A stretch of 64,000 nucleotides of DNA from Ciona savignyi (GCA_000149265.1 CH003364.1:831765-895764), one strand, 5' to 3'. Shown: positions 15,101 through 30,100, counted from the stretch's first letter. Notes: generated by a model not told the origin, from the sequence alone. A program made the numbers and translations.

Positions 15101-18100
15101 CACAGCCACCAAGATGAACCCAAGTTCCCACACTATCGCTCTGCTCATGGCGCAACACCAGGTGAGTTATGGAATTTATTGGACTTTTACAATAGTAGAA
15201 ATGTGTGTGCGTGTTTCGACCCTGTGATGGTGTCATCATCTGTGTTATATTTAATATCATCAGCACAATATAATAAAGGCAACGTCGGCTTATTATCTTT
15301 TCAAAACCTTGTCAATTCAACCAACTTTAAAAATGATCTAAGATAAAATATTAGATCTGATTGATTATTTTAATAAATGGATTGCAATGAAATTCGGTTT
15401 GGAGTTAGTTTGAGTTGATCTGAGATGAAATTTTATAAACTATATAAAAAATCCAACAGGCATTGATGCAGCAGCAGCATCAGCAACAGCAACAACAGAG
15501 TAGTCCACTATCAACCCAGCAGCAAATGATGGGGAATTCATATTTCAGTCCATATCCTTGGCAACTTGCATATGCCGACCCTGTGAGTAATATTTTAATT
15601 GCTATCTTAGAAAAGTGGATTATGTAATACCCCTGGAAACCTGATAGTGCTATAAGGTGGATTACTTTACGACTTAGCTGGTCACTTTATATTTATTTAC
15701 TCCCAACTTTTAAACCGAAAGTTGTGTCTGATTATCTTAGCACTGTCATTTCTCCAATAAATAACTGTGTACATAATGTGTAATATAAGTTACAGTGTGC
15801 CCGAATAACCGCTTTACATTGCTCATACCATGCGGTATCTAATGAGTTGGCCAAACTGAAAGTCGTGTATGAATGTCCACATACTGTAATAGCTTTAGCA
15901 ATTTGACTGTGGGTATGATGTGTATTACTATGCACCTGAGCAATCCACTTTTATATTTTCCCAAACCAGTGGTATCTAATGAGTCTTTCAAATAAAAAAT
16001 CATGTCTGATTAACCACACACTGTAATAGCTCCAGCAACTTGACTGTGTGCACGAGGTGTATTACTATGCACATAAGCAAGCCACTTTATATTGCCCCAA
16101 CCCAGTAGAATAAGGAATTGTCCAAATTGAAAGTTGTGTCTAATTATCCACACACTCTCCTATCTCCAGCAACTTGACATGCAGTGTTGTATTACTGCCT
16201 TCTTGGCATAACCACATTACAATGCTTGTGCTATCTGATGAGTATAAAACACGACTGCGGCAACCTTAACCCTTGTAAACACAGGCCCTGTTGAGATCAA
16301 TGCTTTGTGTCCAAGCAATGCAAAACAGCCATGTTCCGAGCAGACTGGTACCGGCTGCTACAGCATCATGGTATGGAAGTGAGGGAATGCAACAACCGGT
16401 AAGAATTTATTTATTCTGTCAGCGTGGCTTCTTTGGTGCATTGTGAGATGATGTATAAAAAAAAAACGGACATGTCGCTGAATGGTTAACGCGACCAATT
16501 TACATACATACTTCAATAACGGTCACAAACTTCCATAACAGTCACGGTCATAACTTCCATAACGGACACAAAAACGGTTATATTGACAAGCCCATCATGG
16601 GTTCGGTTAAAAAAACACAACTCATGCCTACAGTCTAGTTCCTAAGACAGTTACAAGTGTGAGTGGTTAACCATTGACATAATCGTGGGTGGGAAGACAG
16701 GCTTTATCCCAGGTGTAATAGGATGACGCAGGCCGTAGTACAAGTGTTTTCATATTTGCTCACACCTCAGGCTCCTAAACACACAATACTCACCATGTTA
16801 ATGGTTCACCAATGACGCACTGTTCGCATTCACAGCGCCATAAATAACGGACCAATAAAATACTTTGCACGCAAGACTATTTCGGTATTAATTTCCCTTC
16901 ACACACACCGTGACTGACAAATTATTTCATGTGACACTGACTTTATTGGAGATAAACATATCAACTCGAACTGTGATAGCATGCCGCATGTACGAAACTA
17001 GTGATGTCTCATTATAATTTACTGTCTACTGAAGCCATAATAGCTTTTGAGGCTGTGAAAACTAGCCTCTGAGGCATGCATTCCTTGTGCTACTATGAAC
17101 CCATTCCATTTAGTTTCAATATTAACATTGAGCTACTGTTGACCCACTTAGCTGTATTTTGATACATAATGGTAAGCTACTGTGTATCTGCTATTGTATT
17201 TACATACTGTCACATCTCCCAGGCACTGGCTGCACCCCAGTGGAGAGCCCCTACCTACCACCACGATCGTGCCTCACCAAGTGCCCAGTAAGTACCATGT
17301 GTTCGCAGTCGAGTTGCTCCATGTGTTTGCAATATCAGTCATGAATTCAGACGACTCATTAGAATAAACTGTGTTGAAGCTGTGTAAAGGGGCTTGTTTA
17401 GTTGCACTTATAGGATAGGATATTTGAATTGGAAAATGCAATAGGCGTTAACACACTGGCAATCTTCAGACTACCTCTTTCCTACCGTCGGGTTAACGAA
17501 ACTATTGCGTTGTGTTGATTTAGTATGATTACTTTTCTATTATTTGATAATAATAATCATTCCACTGGATCCATGCAATGTCTGTTAGATGCCCGTGCCA
17601 AAGGACACAACCGAATCACTAGCGACAAGTTTCATATCTGCAAACCTTTGACTGTAAGGCGTCGCACTAATCCACAAGGCTAACCTGACAGACGAATATA
17701 CACCTCATGCCTACAGTTAGTTGCAGTGTGTAGATGATCATACCTGTTTTTTAATTTGGAAGACCCATTAGCACTGGAACCCCATCATACCACTTCAATT
17801 GAAGCAATGTGAAGTCTGATATTTCTGAATATCACATACCTTTCATCACTTAGCATAACATATTCCACAGTAAACCCCAAGAGCAATACAAACCCACCCC
17901 GTCACCCATTAATTCCCATACCGCCCCTGTGCCTGGGAAAGTACCTTATTCAATACCGGATGCCCATAGAGAGCAGACAGACGACCGTATAATAGTCGCC
18001 AGAGAGAAAGAAGAAGCGCTGAAGCAGGTTGGTCTGCTAATTGACTTTCTTCTTCTTGGTATAACAAATATATTACACTGTGTGGTTGGTGATTCATTAT

Positions 18101-21100
18101 TGTCCTTGGTATTATAGTGAGTGATTGTTTTATTGATATATATCCTTGTGGATAGAAAGCTAGACTGTAACCACAACTATCGTAATAAACCCTGTTTACA
18201 CAGTTGAGTTATTGAAGCTATTATGTTACGTAAATGGTGAGGATATCCAGACATGAGTAAGAATGACCGATGACTCATTTTGTGTGCGTGGTACTGGTGT
18301 TGGGTAACTTGGAAGTTGAAATCATCTAATTGAGTTTCGTTTTCAGCAGAAATGGCTAAAAGCGGAGAATGTGAAGGTTGAACCAAAACCGGAGAAACCA
18401 CAAGAAAAGCCGCAAGAGAAGCCTTGTAAATCGTGGCCTCACCAAAGTCGGCCCGACATGACTTTACGTATGATCGACCCAGCAACATACGTTGCCTCAC
18501 AAGCTGCCCATCTTATCAGTGAAGCTGCAAACAGGAGGGATTTAATGGAGCCGCAGAAGCCGCCGGTTGCCTCCAAGATATGGCAGCCGCCTGTTGACGA
18601 TGCGCCAACTGCAAGTTACAGCCCCACGTACCGTGCCCCCACTCCCGCTGATGTTGGGTCCAAGCCCCAACATGGGGTGTTTAATATAAACTCGCTGAAA
18701 TATAGCCCCCCATGCCAAACTTCCCCCAAAAGTGAATTCCCACCAACCATTAAACCCCCAATTACCCGAGAGGGGCAAAATGTGAAGTATATATCCGACT
18801 CTATTTCACAAAAACCCCCAACCCCCCAAAGTCCCGAATTGGGTCCCCTTATGCCAGACGGAAGTCGTGCCAAAATTCTCTCCCCGGAATTATTAAACAA
18901 TCTGTATCACTTTCCCTCACCCAGCCGGGTTAAATCTTCAGAAAACCAAGTTATTATAAACGGGGGTCATTACAAAGTGACCGAAGTTCATGGGTCTGGG
19001 GAATCACCTCCCCCGAAACCCCCACCCCATGTTGTTTACCCCAAGCCAAAGGATTTATCTGCGAAAGCCAAACCGTCCCCTCAGAGTCTCAACAACGGGA
19101 GTTTAGAAGCTGTGGAAAACCGGGGAATACCCCAATGGGATAACTTATCCCACATACCTGAAAGTGTGAGGAGGAACCTGCCGTCTGATGTGTCGCTTAC
19201 CCCGATTATCAGCGAGCTTGCCGTTGCGGGGTTGTTGACGGTTTCGGGGGCCGATGTGGTATGGCCGTCGACCTACGACAACACTTACCCCGGCGCCCCC
19301 AGCAAGCACGTGCTCATGGACGCATTGTTAGGGCTCAAAAATGGCGTCTGTATGACCCCGAGTGTGGAAGGGAGCAAAAATGACGTCCGCACAGAAGTGA
19401 CGCAAAAAACAATAGACAAACCAAATGAGTTGAAGGTGAAATCTGCTGACGTCAGCAAAAACTCGCCACCGTCTGCAGGAAGCCCGGAGTCAGATGCGTC
19501 AACTATTTCTGATTTCTCTACTGCCTCCAGTGGTGGGAAACCAGCGAAGATGAAGAAAGCGTGGCTGCAGCGACTCTCTGACGAATCTGACGACTCAGGG
19601 GCCACCGGGAAAGCAGTTAAGCGTAAAAGTGATGTCGATAACTTGCCGCCGGTTCCCGTAACCCCCACCGAGGTAAAAACCGACCAAAACGACGACTTCT
19701 CCCCGCCGAGTAAAAAGCCGAAGAAAAAACACAAGAAAAAAGAGAAAGGAGAGAACGAAGGGAAAAGAAAAAGGAAGAAAAAGAGAGAAGAGGAGATGTC
19801 CAAGAGCAAGAAACACCTGGAAGGAGTGGAAGGGCCGATAGAAGCTGCTAAACTGGACCGACCATTGGGTGAAAGTAAGTGGCTCATTGGGTTTTGTCTG
19901 TTAAACTGGATCGATATATTTGTAACAAATATTGGTGTTATGTTGTATTGCAAATTATAGGCCCAATGTCAGGTGGATTTTGTACCAAATTTTACAGTTT
20001 CCCACCTTGTCCTCATACAAATGAGAAATAGGTTTTCTATTTATTTAATATATATTTTTTCTATTGAATTATGCTAAAAAACTTGTTTATGCTAGAAAAC
20101 ACAATCCATCCGCAGACGGGCTACCCACGTCCATCCTTCTCTCCCATGCGGAGCAGTCGAGGTTGAAGCAGACGGGAGAGTCGTTCATACAAGACGCAGC
20201 TTGTCATGAGCTCGCTGGTATGTTGTGATGTAATAATGCACCAGTCTTACCCTTCGTTTATATTACAGAAACTATAGTTATGCTAAGTTTGTAAGTAAGG
20301 ACAGTTACCTTGTATAAATCTAAATGCATGGCCGTCATAGAGTATGTATAAATAAACAGTATCAGTATCATTATAACATATTAGTCCCATACATAATGAT
20401 AGGCGAAATACTTAAGTTTATTGCAATCATTACGCAATTAAAGTGTTAGTAAGTGTAATAGGCATAACAATGCGCTTGTTTGTGCATAAACGTTATATTT
20501 ATATAATACTCAAGACACATTTTGATATAAAGTTGTCCAAAAAATATTTACTCTGTGGTACGATAATTGTGATCCTCATTTATTAGTATCGTAACTGAGT
20601 AGTATTGATAGTATCGCGATATATCATTGGAGCTTTACTTAAAACGTAAAACCGAACAGTCAACGAAGCTAGTCAACTTACATATATTACACAGCAAATA
20701 TTATACTCACCTCATTACAGGATTTGAAGGGATCAATTTAAATGGACCTTTAGCGCCACCTAGATGTCGAGAATGTCGAAGCAGCAGACGAAAAGACAAC
20801 ACGACTGTCTTCTGTCGATTCTATGGTTTCCAGAAGTGAGTTTTGTCGTTATCGCTAGTTTCTTGGACTAAATTAGAAACTACTTTTCTGACCGAGAATT
20901 ATTGACGCCCACTTTGTTATTCTTTGTTTTGGTTTCACTAATATATATGGTTCTCTATAATCCCCGTATAATCCACTATTTCTTTATTAGCAATCGGGTT
21001 TTACCCATTTCTCAATGTTTTATTCATACACTGCAAGTGTGGTTTTCATTAATTATGCACTAATTTATACATTTAAATCCAGTCCTGCCTTATTATTCTT

Positions 21101-24100
21101 GTATAATTTACTAATTCCAACACTGCAGGTCTTATAAATTTATTCTTGTATAAATCAATCCAACTTGATTCTATTTCAAATCACTACTTATAAAAAAAGA
21201 CTCGAAACCTTACCGAAGCCGAATGACTATTCACCCCACTATCTCTCAGACTCTCCTTCCTGGGCGACCAGCTTCAAACTGCCGGGTTCTGTGACCCAGA
21301 GGATTGCGCACGCAGTGACCTCGCGCTATGGCTGCCGTCCAACCAAGCGACGGTTAAATCTGGTCTGCACCCGCAGCTGTCCAGTAGAATTGAGCTGGAT
21401 GCTTGCAGGTATATCTTGGACCATATCGGAGGTCTCTTCTGTGAGTTGGTGCAGCAAGAGAAGGAAGCCTTGAGCTCGGCTGATTGTGCATGTGAGTACT
21501 GTATGCTGGATCCCCGGGATTTAAACCCAACTACGTGGGTTCAAGCTTGGCAGGATTTAAACCCAACAGCCGTGGTTTTAAGCTTGGCCTGGATTTAAAC
21601 CTAGGATCCCTGGTTCTTCAACCCTGACATCGATTCGAACCAGAATTTTTAGTTCTTTAACCCTGACAAGGATTTAAACCCGCGATTCCTGGTTCTTTAA
21701 CCTTGGCCTGGATACGAAAGCATAATCCCTGGTTCTCCAACCCTGGCCTGGATACGAACCCAGGATCCCCAGTTCTCCAACCCTGGTCTGTATTCGAACC
21801 CATGATCCCTGGTTCTCCAACCCTGGCCTGTATTCGAACCCATGATCCCTGGTTCTCCAACCCTGGCCTGTATTCGAACCCATGATACCTGGTTCTCCAA
21901 CCCTGTCCTGGATTTGAACTCACGATCCTTGATTCTCCAAAACCAGCCTGTATAAACCCCTAACCCCACACAGCATACTGGAAGCGTCCGATACCAGGGG
22001 TGAGGGAAATGTGCGATGCGTGCGAAACCACGTTGTTCAACTTGCACTGGGTTTGCTCGAAATGTGGATTCGGAGTTTGCTGTGATTGCTACAAGGGCCG
22101 ACGCGGTATGGCGACGGAAGGTAAGCTTACCACATGCATCTATAATCGTCATTCGAAACTGAAGCATTAATGTACGTGTGTGACACTTTTGTAAAAACAA
22201 TGCTTTTCGAGTATAAACACTACAATAGAATAGTATGGGCTGGTCCACGGTAGCACTAGGTCCAGGACCAGGACCAGGAATGTATGCCAAGATACAATAC
22301 AATTGTATGGCCGGGTCCACAGTAGCCTAGGGACCAGGAATTTAGGCTTTTAAAGGCCTGTTACTCTAGACAAGTATAAATACATAAAGGCAAATCCAAC
22401 ATGCATGAGTTAAGTGTCAACACTTTCCAAAATATCACAGATTATTTTGATAAACATCCCCAGTCAAGCAACAAATTTTATTTGACTTCCAGAATATAAA
22501 AAAATAGCAGCCTTTTAATGTTAATATTTCAAAATAAACCTGACATCTGTAACATTTCGATGAATTATACATTAAAATGCTTTTTAATGAACATTAATTT
22601 GAGTATTAAGGGCTTTTATATTTATTTTTCCTGAAAGGCAATTAAATGTGATACATTACTGGATACTGGTCTCCCTCCTTAACATTAATGTGGATTTATT
22701 ACTTTCTATTAATAAACCCTAACCCCACCATATAATGAGTCCACTCCACAGAATCTGAGGCTTATGACATGGATAAAAGCAATTCCTTCACATGGCTTAA
22801 ATGTTCTAAGGGAAAACCCCATATCGCATCACAACTAATTCCTACCCAGATCATTCCAAGGTAGGTTTGGTGGAAAGTCGACTTTGCATATGAGGTGCCT
22901 GGTTTACCAACCTTTTTTCTGGATATAAATGAGCCAACTGTCGAAATCTATATTACCTCTACTGTAGGTATGAAATGGCTTTTGATCCTTGTGAATAAAA
23001 CTTGCTTCCCATCCACTGGGATATAAATGAAATTGACTAACCATACACTGCAATAGCCACAGCAACTTGACCTGAAATGAGGTGTCTTACTATACCCTTG
23101 GATAAAGCCTGCAATTAACATATGGAGTAAATAAATTAACCATTGACTGTGGGACGAGTTGTTTTGCGTTACCATTGGATAAAGCCTAGCTTCCCAACCC
23201 ACAAGGATATAGATGAACAAACTATCCACAAACTGTAATATCTCAAACAACTCTACTGTGGGCATGAGGTGTCTTACAATACCCTTGGATAAAGCCTGGC
23301 TTCACAACCCACAAGGATATAGATGAACAAACTATCCACAAACTGTAATATCTCAAACAACTCTACTGTGGGCATGAGGTGTCTTACAATACCCTTGGAT
23401 AAAGCCTAGCTTCCCAACCCACAAGGATATAGATGAGCAAACTATCCACAAACTGTAATATCTCAAACAACTCTACTGTGGGCATGAGGTGTCTTACAAT
23501 ACCCTTGGATAAGGCCTGGCTTCACAACCCACAAGGATATAAATGAACCAACCATCCTTACACTGTGGCATCTCCAACAACTCGACTGTTGGCATGGGGC
23601 ATATACCCTTATCACATGAATAACCCCCCCCCCCACTACCCCACAGCACTTGTTTGTTTGACCTGTGTGACATGGCGCACTACGCACACGCACAACTTGG
23701 TGTTCCATCGAAATGTCGATGCAAAATCTCCAGCAAACCAACCGACCCCATGACGCTGCTTAAACATCATTTCCTCAGTAAGTATTTTTCTCAAGTTATG
23801 TTTGTTCTTGGTGGGACACCAACATGCGGCCCGGGTCGGCCCATGAAGGGATTATGACCGGCCCACAGACTGTATCTAACCATAACCTGTAATTAAGATA
23901 AGTACAATTCATGTAATAATTTATGTAATAATGATTACTATTTATGTAATAATCCGGCCGAACAGAAAACTTCATTTTCTCACAAACGGCCAGTTGACTA
24001 AAAATGGCCCACCCCTGTGGTACACACACTTTATACACTACTTCTTAATCAATCATAGGTACCAATGTGCAGTTAATGATTTTTTATGCACATGGATGAT

Positions 24101-27100
24101 TTTATGTGTTCATTTGTACACTTTTCAAAGCTTTAAACACGCCAAAGTTTGATCGCACACTTTCTAATCCAGTTACACTGTTAATACTTGGCCTGCTGGA
24201 AGCAATATGCAATTTAATGACTGTGCGCATTATAGTCCGGTAAGCTTATGGTTTGTAAAATTTAGTCTCTACAGACTGCAGACGCTTAAACAGACTTAGA
24301 TAACCAGCTAACAACTAACCACCCCCCACATTTACAGACGATATCAAAGCTGTGAAACCGAAGCCAGAACTCAAACAAACGTTGTCCAACCCCGCCTCCG
24401 TTCGGGACAAAGAAAGGTTTATTCATTTGTTCTTTAACTTTAGAAACTTAGATAAAAATCTATAAACCCAACATAATGCATAAAATAGTTAATCTTGGTT
24501 AGGCTATAAAATTTGCAAATCAGGAGCAGTAACATTTGAAAACAGTAGCAGTAACATAGAAATGTCTTCAAAATGCACCATTCCATTTAATTTTTTAATC
24601 AAAACTCAATTTTTAAATGCATTGTTGTCTGTTCAAGGATTGATTGAATCGCGACCGTATATTTAGTTTTATTTAATCATATTTGCCCCATGATCAAATA
24701 ATGGCAAATGAGGCACCTTATCCAATCACTTTTGGGTCTGAAATTATTCTGGAATAAAAAAATTCCATTTTTAAATTTCGAACCTCACCCTGCCACCCCC
24801 TCACCAACTAACAAACCCCCCTCAGGTATAAAGGCTACCAGTGCGAAGGTACTTCCCCGCTTGACCTACTAGCCAGCATAGCTTTGGGCCAACAGCGACG
24901 AACGAGGTAAGTACGTGTTTCGGGGTTCGGACTGGTCAGAAACTTTCGACTTTAATTCCACCGCATATAGGATAGGATATTCATGTTTATCCCTGTGAAT
25001 TGGAAAACCAAGGGGGTTAACACACGGGCAATCGTCAGATTACCTCACGCCCACTGTCGGGTTACCAGAGCTATTGCAGTGTGTTGTGTATGATTGAGAC
25101 ATTCCTTTAATTTAGTAGAACCCATTTTTTGACTAGGTTCAGGCAATGTCCGTTGAGTGCCTTCCCCATGAACACAACCCACTAGCTAGTCCTTTGAACA
25201 CTAAAGCAATGGAAAATCACACAAGACAGCGCTGCAAACACCTGTGGGGATTTACAATAACTAATTATGTTTTTTGCGATATGTACCATCAACATTCACG
25301 CTTTTAATGGTTAACCATTAAAGACATATTTGCATAGCCTGAGTGGTTTATGATATTAAACGGCATCAAGCAACTTAACCTTGTTTACAAGGTTATGAGG
25401 GACAACGTCCTTATCCGAATCGTTTTTTTTTTTCTAGGATTATTCTAGAGCAATAATTTAAAATCTAGAATTTCGAACCGCTCTGGAATAGACTTTAAGA
25501 TAAGGCAGAAAAACATTTTTTATTCTAAATGGATTTAGAAAAATAATATTGCATGTTAGTAAAACAATCAGACTTTTTAATTAAATTCACTAGCCAAGTT
25601 CAGTGAAAAAACAATTTCTGTCACTTTTGGATCAAATAATAAAACTCATTTTGTTCCAATATGCACACTTAACTTTAAATCACTGGAATCAACAAGTTAT
25701 TCTAAATCATTTTCTATTCATATTAAAACGGACATCTCTGATTTGGTTAAACTGACCTCTGTAACAACCTTCGGTTTCCACCAAACTATTATCATTTTTT
25801 CGCAATTTCGTCTTGAATTTGGTTAAAATTACTTTTTTTTTGCAGAAATGAGCCGAGCAAGGTGGCGCCAAAGAGCAAAGAGGTTGTTTCCTTCGATAAG
25901 AATTCCGGTAATATTCGAATTTATTTTTTTTTAATCCTGTAATAACGTATCCAGCTCTGTTCACTCCCTAATTTAGTTAAATTGGTTTTGGTTATGGAGT
26001 TAATTAGCAAATAAGTATGGTTAATTTGCAAATAAGTAACGGTGGTATAAATATGCTTACTGATTTTTGATGTATACACTTTCGACTTTCCCTTAGAACA
26101 GGGGTCATCAACCTTTTGAATGCAGTGTGTCAGTTAATGAATAATATCATAATGAAAGCAATTTCGCATGCCAACCATTATTATGTATGATTTGCATAGT
26201 CAACAACCTGATTTGAATATTAGTAAGTGTATAAAAAAAAATATTTGTTTAATTTTTTGGATATATCATAAACATATTGCACATGCTTATGGTATAGATT
26301 TTTTCCTGTGCGCTAAATCACGCGTGGTGTCATAAAAAAACTATTTCTTATCAATTGTGGCTTGCATTTTGCATGCCTTAAGAGTATTAGTATTTCATTG
26401 TTTATTTATCTTTTTGGTATGGAATCATACCCCCCATGTTAAGGTGATATTCACCCTTCACCCACTTTACCCCCAGCACCATCCTCCCACACGTGGCTGT
26501 GCGATCGGGAGCTGCTTCAACTCATCGGCGATTGCAACGAGACCAAGACGTTCCAGAAGCACTGGTTCTATGGCATGGTAGGTTGTTTGCAGGGGGACTT
26601 GGAGTGGTTCTTTTAGGGTGTATCCTTGTTTAGTGGTTTTTTTAGGCTGTAAGTTTACGTTGGGGTAGGTGGCTATTTTGGGGGTTACCGTGGATTAGGT
26701 TTCTATTTTGGGGTTACCTTTGGTTAGATTGCTATTTTGGGGGTTACTTTGGGGTTGGTTGCTATTTTGGGGTTACCTTGGGTTAGGTTACTACTTTGGG
26801 GTAGCTGTAGCTATTTAGGGTGTAACTTGTGTTGGTGGTCAGCATTAAACTTGGGTTCCTCAGTTTCTGTGTAATAAGTAGTTAAGCAAACACAAATAAA
26901 TTACACCCGTACCCATCGCTTGAAATATATTTCTTCAACTGACTAATAAAAATGGGATGCTTTTTTATTTCATTACCCCCCCCCCAATATGGTTGTACTT
27001 AAAGCCTATGATTGAGCAAAGGTAAAAGTGATTGTGTGCTTTATGTTGATGTGATATTCCCGCTAACCACCCCCCACCCCCCATCAGCCAGTGGTAGCAT

Positions 27101-30100
27101 CAGGAGCAGAGAAGAAACTCACCCCTGCACTGTGGAAGCCGTCCAATATCAGCGCTGAACACGGCCACGAACCGACCGGCAACGCGCTCATCAACTGCAG
27201 ACGAGGATCAGTCATCACTAACGCTTTCATCAGGGATTTCTGGAACGGATTCGAATCCATTGAGAGTAAGTTGAATGTGTTTATTAGGGGTTGTCGGTTA
27301 GGCATTATCTTATTAAGACCTTTCAGTGAGGTAAATGTGTGGTTGTGGGTTAGGCATTTTCTTATTAAGACCTTTTAGTCAGTTAATTTTGTTTATTAGG
27401 GGTTGTAGTTTAGGCATTATTCTATTAAGACCTTTCAGAATAACGCTTATTTTATGGTATTTGTTCCATTTAAATTCTTTTTTTTTATCTTTCTTATTTT
27501 GATGCTTATCTTAATTATATTATTTTGTAGTAAATCTGGTTTTTGACATTTTAAATAATCGTATTTTGTAAATTATTAGCACCGTGTATTACTGGCTAAC
27601 CAATTCGTTATCAGTTTACCCAACTAATAAATCAAGAACCAATTAGTGTACATACAAAACAGAATCGCAATTTAGTTTTTTCAGAAAGTCTACTTAAGAG
27701 TATGGGACATAACTATTGTAGTTTCTTTCTGTCTGTCTTCAGTACAGAACCATGTCCAATTCAAATTTAGTTTTAAATTTCAACGAACCATAATTCTGAA
27801 TTTACAGATCAAATACAAAGAAACGATTCTTTAATTGTATTTTCTAATTACTTAACTACAGAACGCCACATTACCAGGCTGGCGACTTCTCTTGAATTTC
27901 TTTGATTGGACAATTTTTATTTTCCTCATAAAAAGTATAACCACCTGTGACTGTCCCTTTGCTATGTCTTAGAACAGACTATGTTCTCATAATTCAAAAT
28001 ACCTAATAATACATTTTGTGTACAGTAAATTGAATGAAATAAATATAGTCTTCGCAAAAATATTATATTTTATAGAATGGTTTTTATGCTAATTCTTTAG
28101 GGATGATAATTTATTCTGTTAAAGCAATATGATATAAAAAAGACTTCCAACAGTGTAAATATAGAACCGGTGACCACAGTGAAGAAATTTGACCGCTCAT
28201 TGCAGTGTATAAATATGACCACTGACTACTTTTATACATTACAGACCGCTTAACGGACGACACAGGTGTGCGGATGATCCTTAAACTTAAAGACTGGCCG
28301 ACCACAGACGATTTCCTTGACACCATGCCTCATAGATTCAAGGTATCCTGCACTTAAAATATATCTTGATGGATATTAAAATAGTCTTTTTTATATGTTC
28401 CCTGCATAATTATCATGGTGAAATAGTCTATTTAAATTTGCTTTTGTTTTACACATTGAACATTCATATTTATCCCTGTGGATGGAAAAAGGGATGTTAA
28501 CTCGCAATTGTCAGATTATCTTGTGCCCAATGTCGGGTTACTTAACCAGTTGATTGTTGAATATTACGAAGCCATTGCTCCAGTTTTACTTTAACCCAGT
28601 AATCCACTGGGTTCAAGTAATGTCTGCTAATCGTCTTGCACAACAACCACAATTGGTTAGCCAGCAGCCGGCCAACGATCAAATGAAACCCTCAGTTCCA
28701 CTTTTTTGTTTTATGCTTTCAAACATAATGCATGAGATTGTAATCAATCTGAGTAATAACATTCAGCCAATAGCACATTTATCAAGACATTTTTTTTATA
28801 TTACGACAAAAACATATCACTTAAAACGAAGTTATTAACCTTACAAATTATCTTAATAAGTGGTATCGGCCTAAAATTTAAATAATCTCGTAAATCTGGA
28901 ATTTCATGTTGGGAAATCATCCTAACCCCACCTCACCCCACCCAGGATCTGATGGCAGCGTTACCCCTCCCGGAGTATACCTCACGCGACGGGACTTTCA
29001 ACATCACCTCCTACCTTCCCAACTATTTTGTACGTCCCGACCTTGGGCCGAAGATGTACATCGCGTATGGTGGGTTATTACTGATTATCTCATCCCAATC
29101 AGTTAATTTTTAGAAATATACCATTCTAGAATCAGTAATTTTAAATCAACCCTTTCAAAGCCGATGTGTATTATGTTAGTGAAACTTATGTTTACAGCAT
29201 TTAAACTCATAACTAAGCGTTTCCAAATCCATGTATATGTAGAACAGCATAAACCCATGTTTAACCTTAACTCCATACAGGGTGGGTGACGGAAAAGGAC
29301 TGGGACCAGGGAACCACCAATCTCCATCTGGATATCTCCGATGCTTGTAACCTGATGGTGTATGTGGGGGTTCCCCTTGATGAACCTCCCAGTGCTGCCC
29401 ATACCTTGCTGCAGGTGTGATGTCATTGTGTGTGTGATGTCATTGTGTGTGATGTCATTGCGTGTGATGTCATTGTGTGTGATGTCATTGCGCGTGATGT
29501 CATTGTGTGTGATGTCATTGTGTGTGATGTCATTGTGTGTGTGATGTCATTGTATGTGTAATGTCATTGTGTGTGATGTCATTGTGTGTTATGTCATTGT
29601 GTGTGTGATGTCATTGTTTGTGTGATGTCATTGTGTGTGTGATGTCATTGCGTGTGATGTCATTGTGCGTAATGTCATTGTGTGTGATGTCATTGCGCGT
29701 GATGTCATTGTGTGTAATGTCATTCTTTTCAATATTTTACCATACTCCCGTTATATATATAATTTTAACAAATCCCTGTTGTTAGATAATAAAGGAGGGC
29801 GACGCGGATGCGGCTCAGATAGAGAGGGCAAGGAAAGGGAAGCCTGGAGCACTGTGGCATATTTTCAAAGCCTCCGACACTGACAAGATACGACAACTTA
29901 TATTAAAGGTTCAGAAACTTTTTATCTTAGTTTAAACATAAATTACCCACCTGACGAACCCCCACAAATTACTCATGACTAAGAACAAGACTAACCCCAC
30001 CCCCCCCACACAAAGAGTGAACATGACTAACCCCCACCTATTGCCCCAGATTAAACACGAAAAAGGCATGGTAGTACCAGAGGGCCACGACCCAATCCAT

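Larger units (their letters stand above)
4613..15105 (+). other. Large KDM3 intron, about 10.5 kb
   Basis: No convincing coding sequence was found on either strand. The phase of the flanking exons agrees across it (leftover A plus CC gives Thr), so I treat it as one intron. It holds a 30-bp repeat near 4640, a MITE at 4826-5127, a hAT-like MITE at 6325-6424, an inverted-repeat element near 6845-7030, scattered cAMP-response-like TGACGTCA/ACGTCA motifs (for example 8285-8330), a CA-rich microsatellite at 10528-10582 and otherwise AT-rich unique sequence. Open frames at 8269-8619 and 9385-9729 have no recognisable protein features. An internal promoter upstream of the ATG at 15113 is possible but unproven. 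Confidence 0.6.

Noticed and set aside
19285-19953. 222-residue - strand open frame
   Set aside because: Shadow of the Lys-rich KDM3 exon (its Ser/Phe/Leu runs are antisense Lys/Glu codons).
21657-22320. Open frames of 60-207 residues on both strands with [15 protein letters not shown]-like repeats
   Set aside because: They are products of the 40-bp minisatellite, and the real zinc-finger exons lie on the + strand around them.
29362-29883. Cys/Met/Val-repeat open frames
   Set aside because: Translation of the GATGTCATT minisatellite in the JmjC intron.
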